Of a DNA stretch of 6,237 bases, positions 6,036 through 6,237 are shown piece after piece. Every line of letters starts with the position of its first letter. Within the stretch, counting starts at the first letter, position 1. The stretch is taken from contig CAZXMB010000175.1 in NCBI GenBank assembly GCA_964641715.1, positions 1 to 6,237 on the forward strand, written 5' to 3'. The position numbers were made by a program, and so were the translations under genes. The notes beneath the pieces are model-generated. The model did no database searches. It saw only the letters and a program-made list of their open reading frames with translations, and was not told the origin of the DNA. Source of the DNA: CAZXMB01 sp964641715. GTDB taxonomy: Bacteria; Desulfobacterota; BSN033; UBA1163.

Positions 6036-6183
6036 CTTTAATCTGTTCCGGGGTAATGATTCCTTTTTTAAGAAGTCCCTTGAGGATCTTATAGGCGCCG
6101 CACTCCAGGTCCTTATCGGACTCTTTGTAAAACTCGCAATGTTTGCAGATTAAATCAATCAAGAAGTCCTTGTCCAAAATCAT
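6019..6183 (-). CDS. 54-residue three-Cys protein heading the radical SAM operon
   Basis: The frame starts at ATG 6183 and ends with TAA at 6019-6021. The product has C13xxC16 and C28 in the pattern CKHCEFYKESDKDLECGAY, followed by a basic helix-like stretch (KILKGLLKKG) and ITPEQIKDVLPE. I do not recognise the family. It could be a small metal-binding accessory protein or a second precursor peptide; its largely helical, charged sequence makes the accessory role likelier. AAGGGG lies only one base before the ATG, too close for that start but well placed, about 8 bases, for an in-frame TTG at 6177. The true start may therefore be 6177, giving 52 residues. It overlaps the radical SAM gene by 17 bases, so translation is probably coupled. 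The operon promoter lies outside the window. Confidence 0.68.
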   Translation of the reverse strand: MILDKDFLIDLICKHCEFYKESDKDLECGAYKILKGLLKKGIITPEQIKDVLPE

Positions 6184-6237
6184 TCCCCTTCAATTCTATT
6201 GATCATCGCATGGCAAGTCTCATTCAGGGATGACTAA

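Noticed and set aside
6184..6219. Very short frames (for example MRLAMR and MINRIEGE) before the 54-residue gene
   Set aside because: They are only 6-8 codons long with no ribosome site or supporting pattern; treated as spacer.

Overview
The window looks like chromosomal DNA of an anaerobic, double-membraned bacterium, most likely from Desulfobacterota (the former Deltaproteobacteria). Rubrerythrin points to anaerobic oxidative-stress defence. A periplasmic MltB-type lytic transglycosylase and an exported DUF3047-type protein point to a Gram-negative envelope. GC content is middling. The taxon is an inference; no RNA gene is present to fix it.

Layout. Positions 1-641 (minus strand) hold nearly all of a DUF3047-type exported protein that runs off the left edge. 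A 74-base divergent gap follows. A plus-strand series then runs from 716 to 3672: an MltB-like transglycosylase; a UPF0261/Tm-1-like ATP-binding protein overlapping its stop codon; a 56-residue Cys-rich protein resembling TRASH/YHS metal-binding domains, with a very good ribosome binding site; and rubrerythrin, which has its own consensus-like sigma70 promoter lying over the end of the 56-residue gene. Positions 3673-3804 separate convergent genes and carry two GC-rich hairpins that differ only by a compensated base pair. No stretch longer than 300 bases lacks a gene.

The right-hand 2.4 kb (3805-6183, minus strand) is the notable part and reads as a peptide-modification (RiPP-type) operon. 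In transcription order it holds a 54-residue protein with three Cys, a radical SAM/SPASM enzyme with an N-terminal PqqD/RRE-like peptide-recognition domain, a 20-residue peptide ending SATCKCKASC, and an ATP-grasp-like enzyme whose motif order suggests circular permutation. The 20-residue frame is easily missed. Its start lies inside the end of the radical SAM gene, behind a nearly perfect anti-Shine-Dalgarno complement, and its stop falls directly after the last Cys. The working model is that this peptide is the substrate, that the radical SAM enzyme installs cross-links using the Cys residues, and that the ATP-grasp enzyme adds an ATP-dependent bond. That model is inference from gene content and has not been tested.
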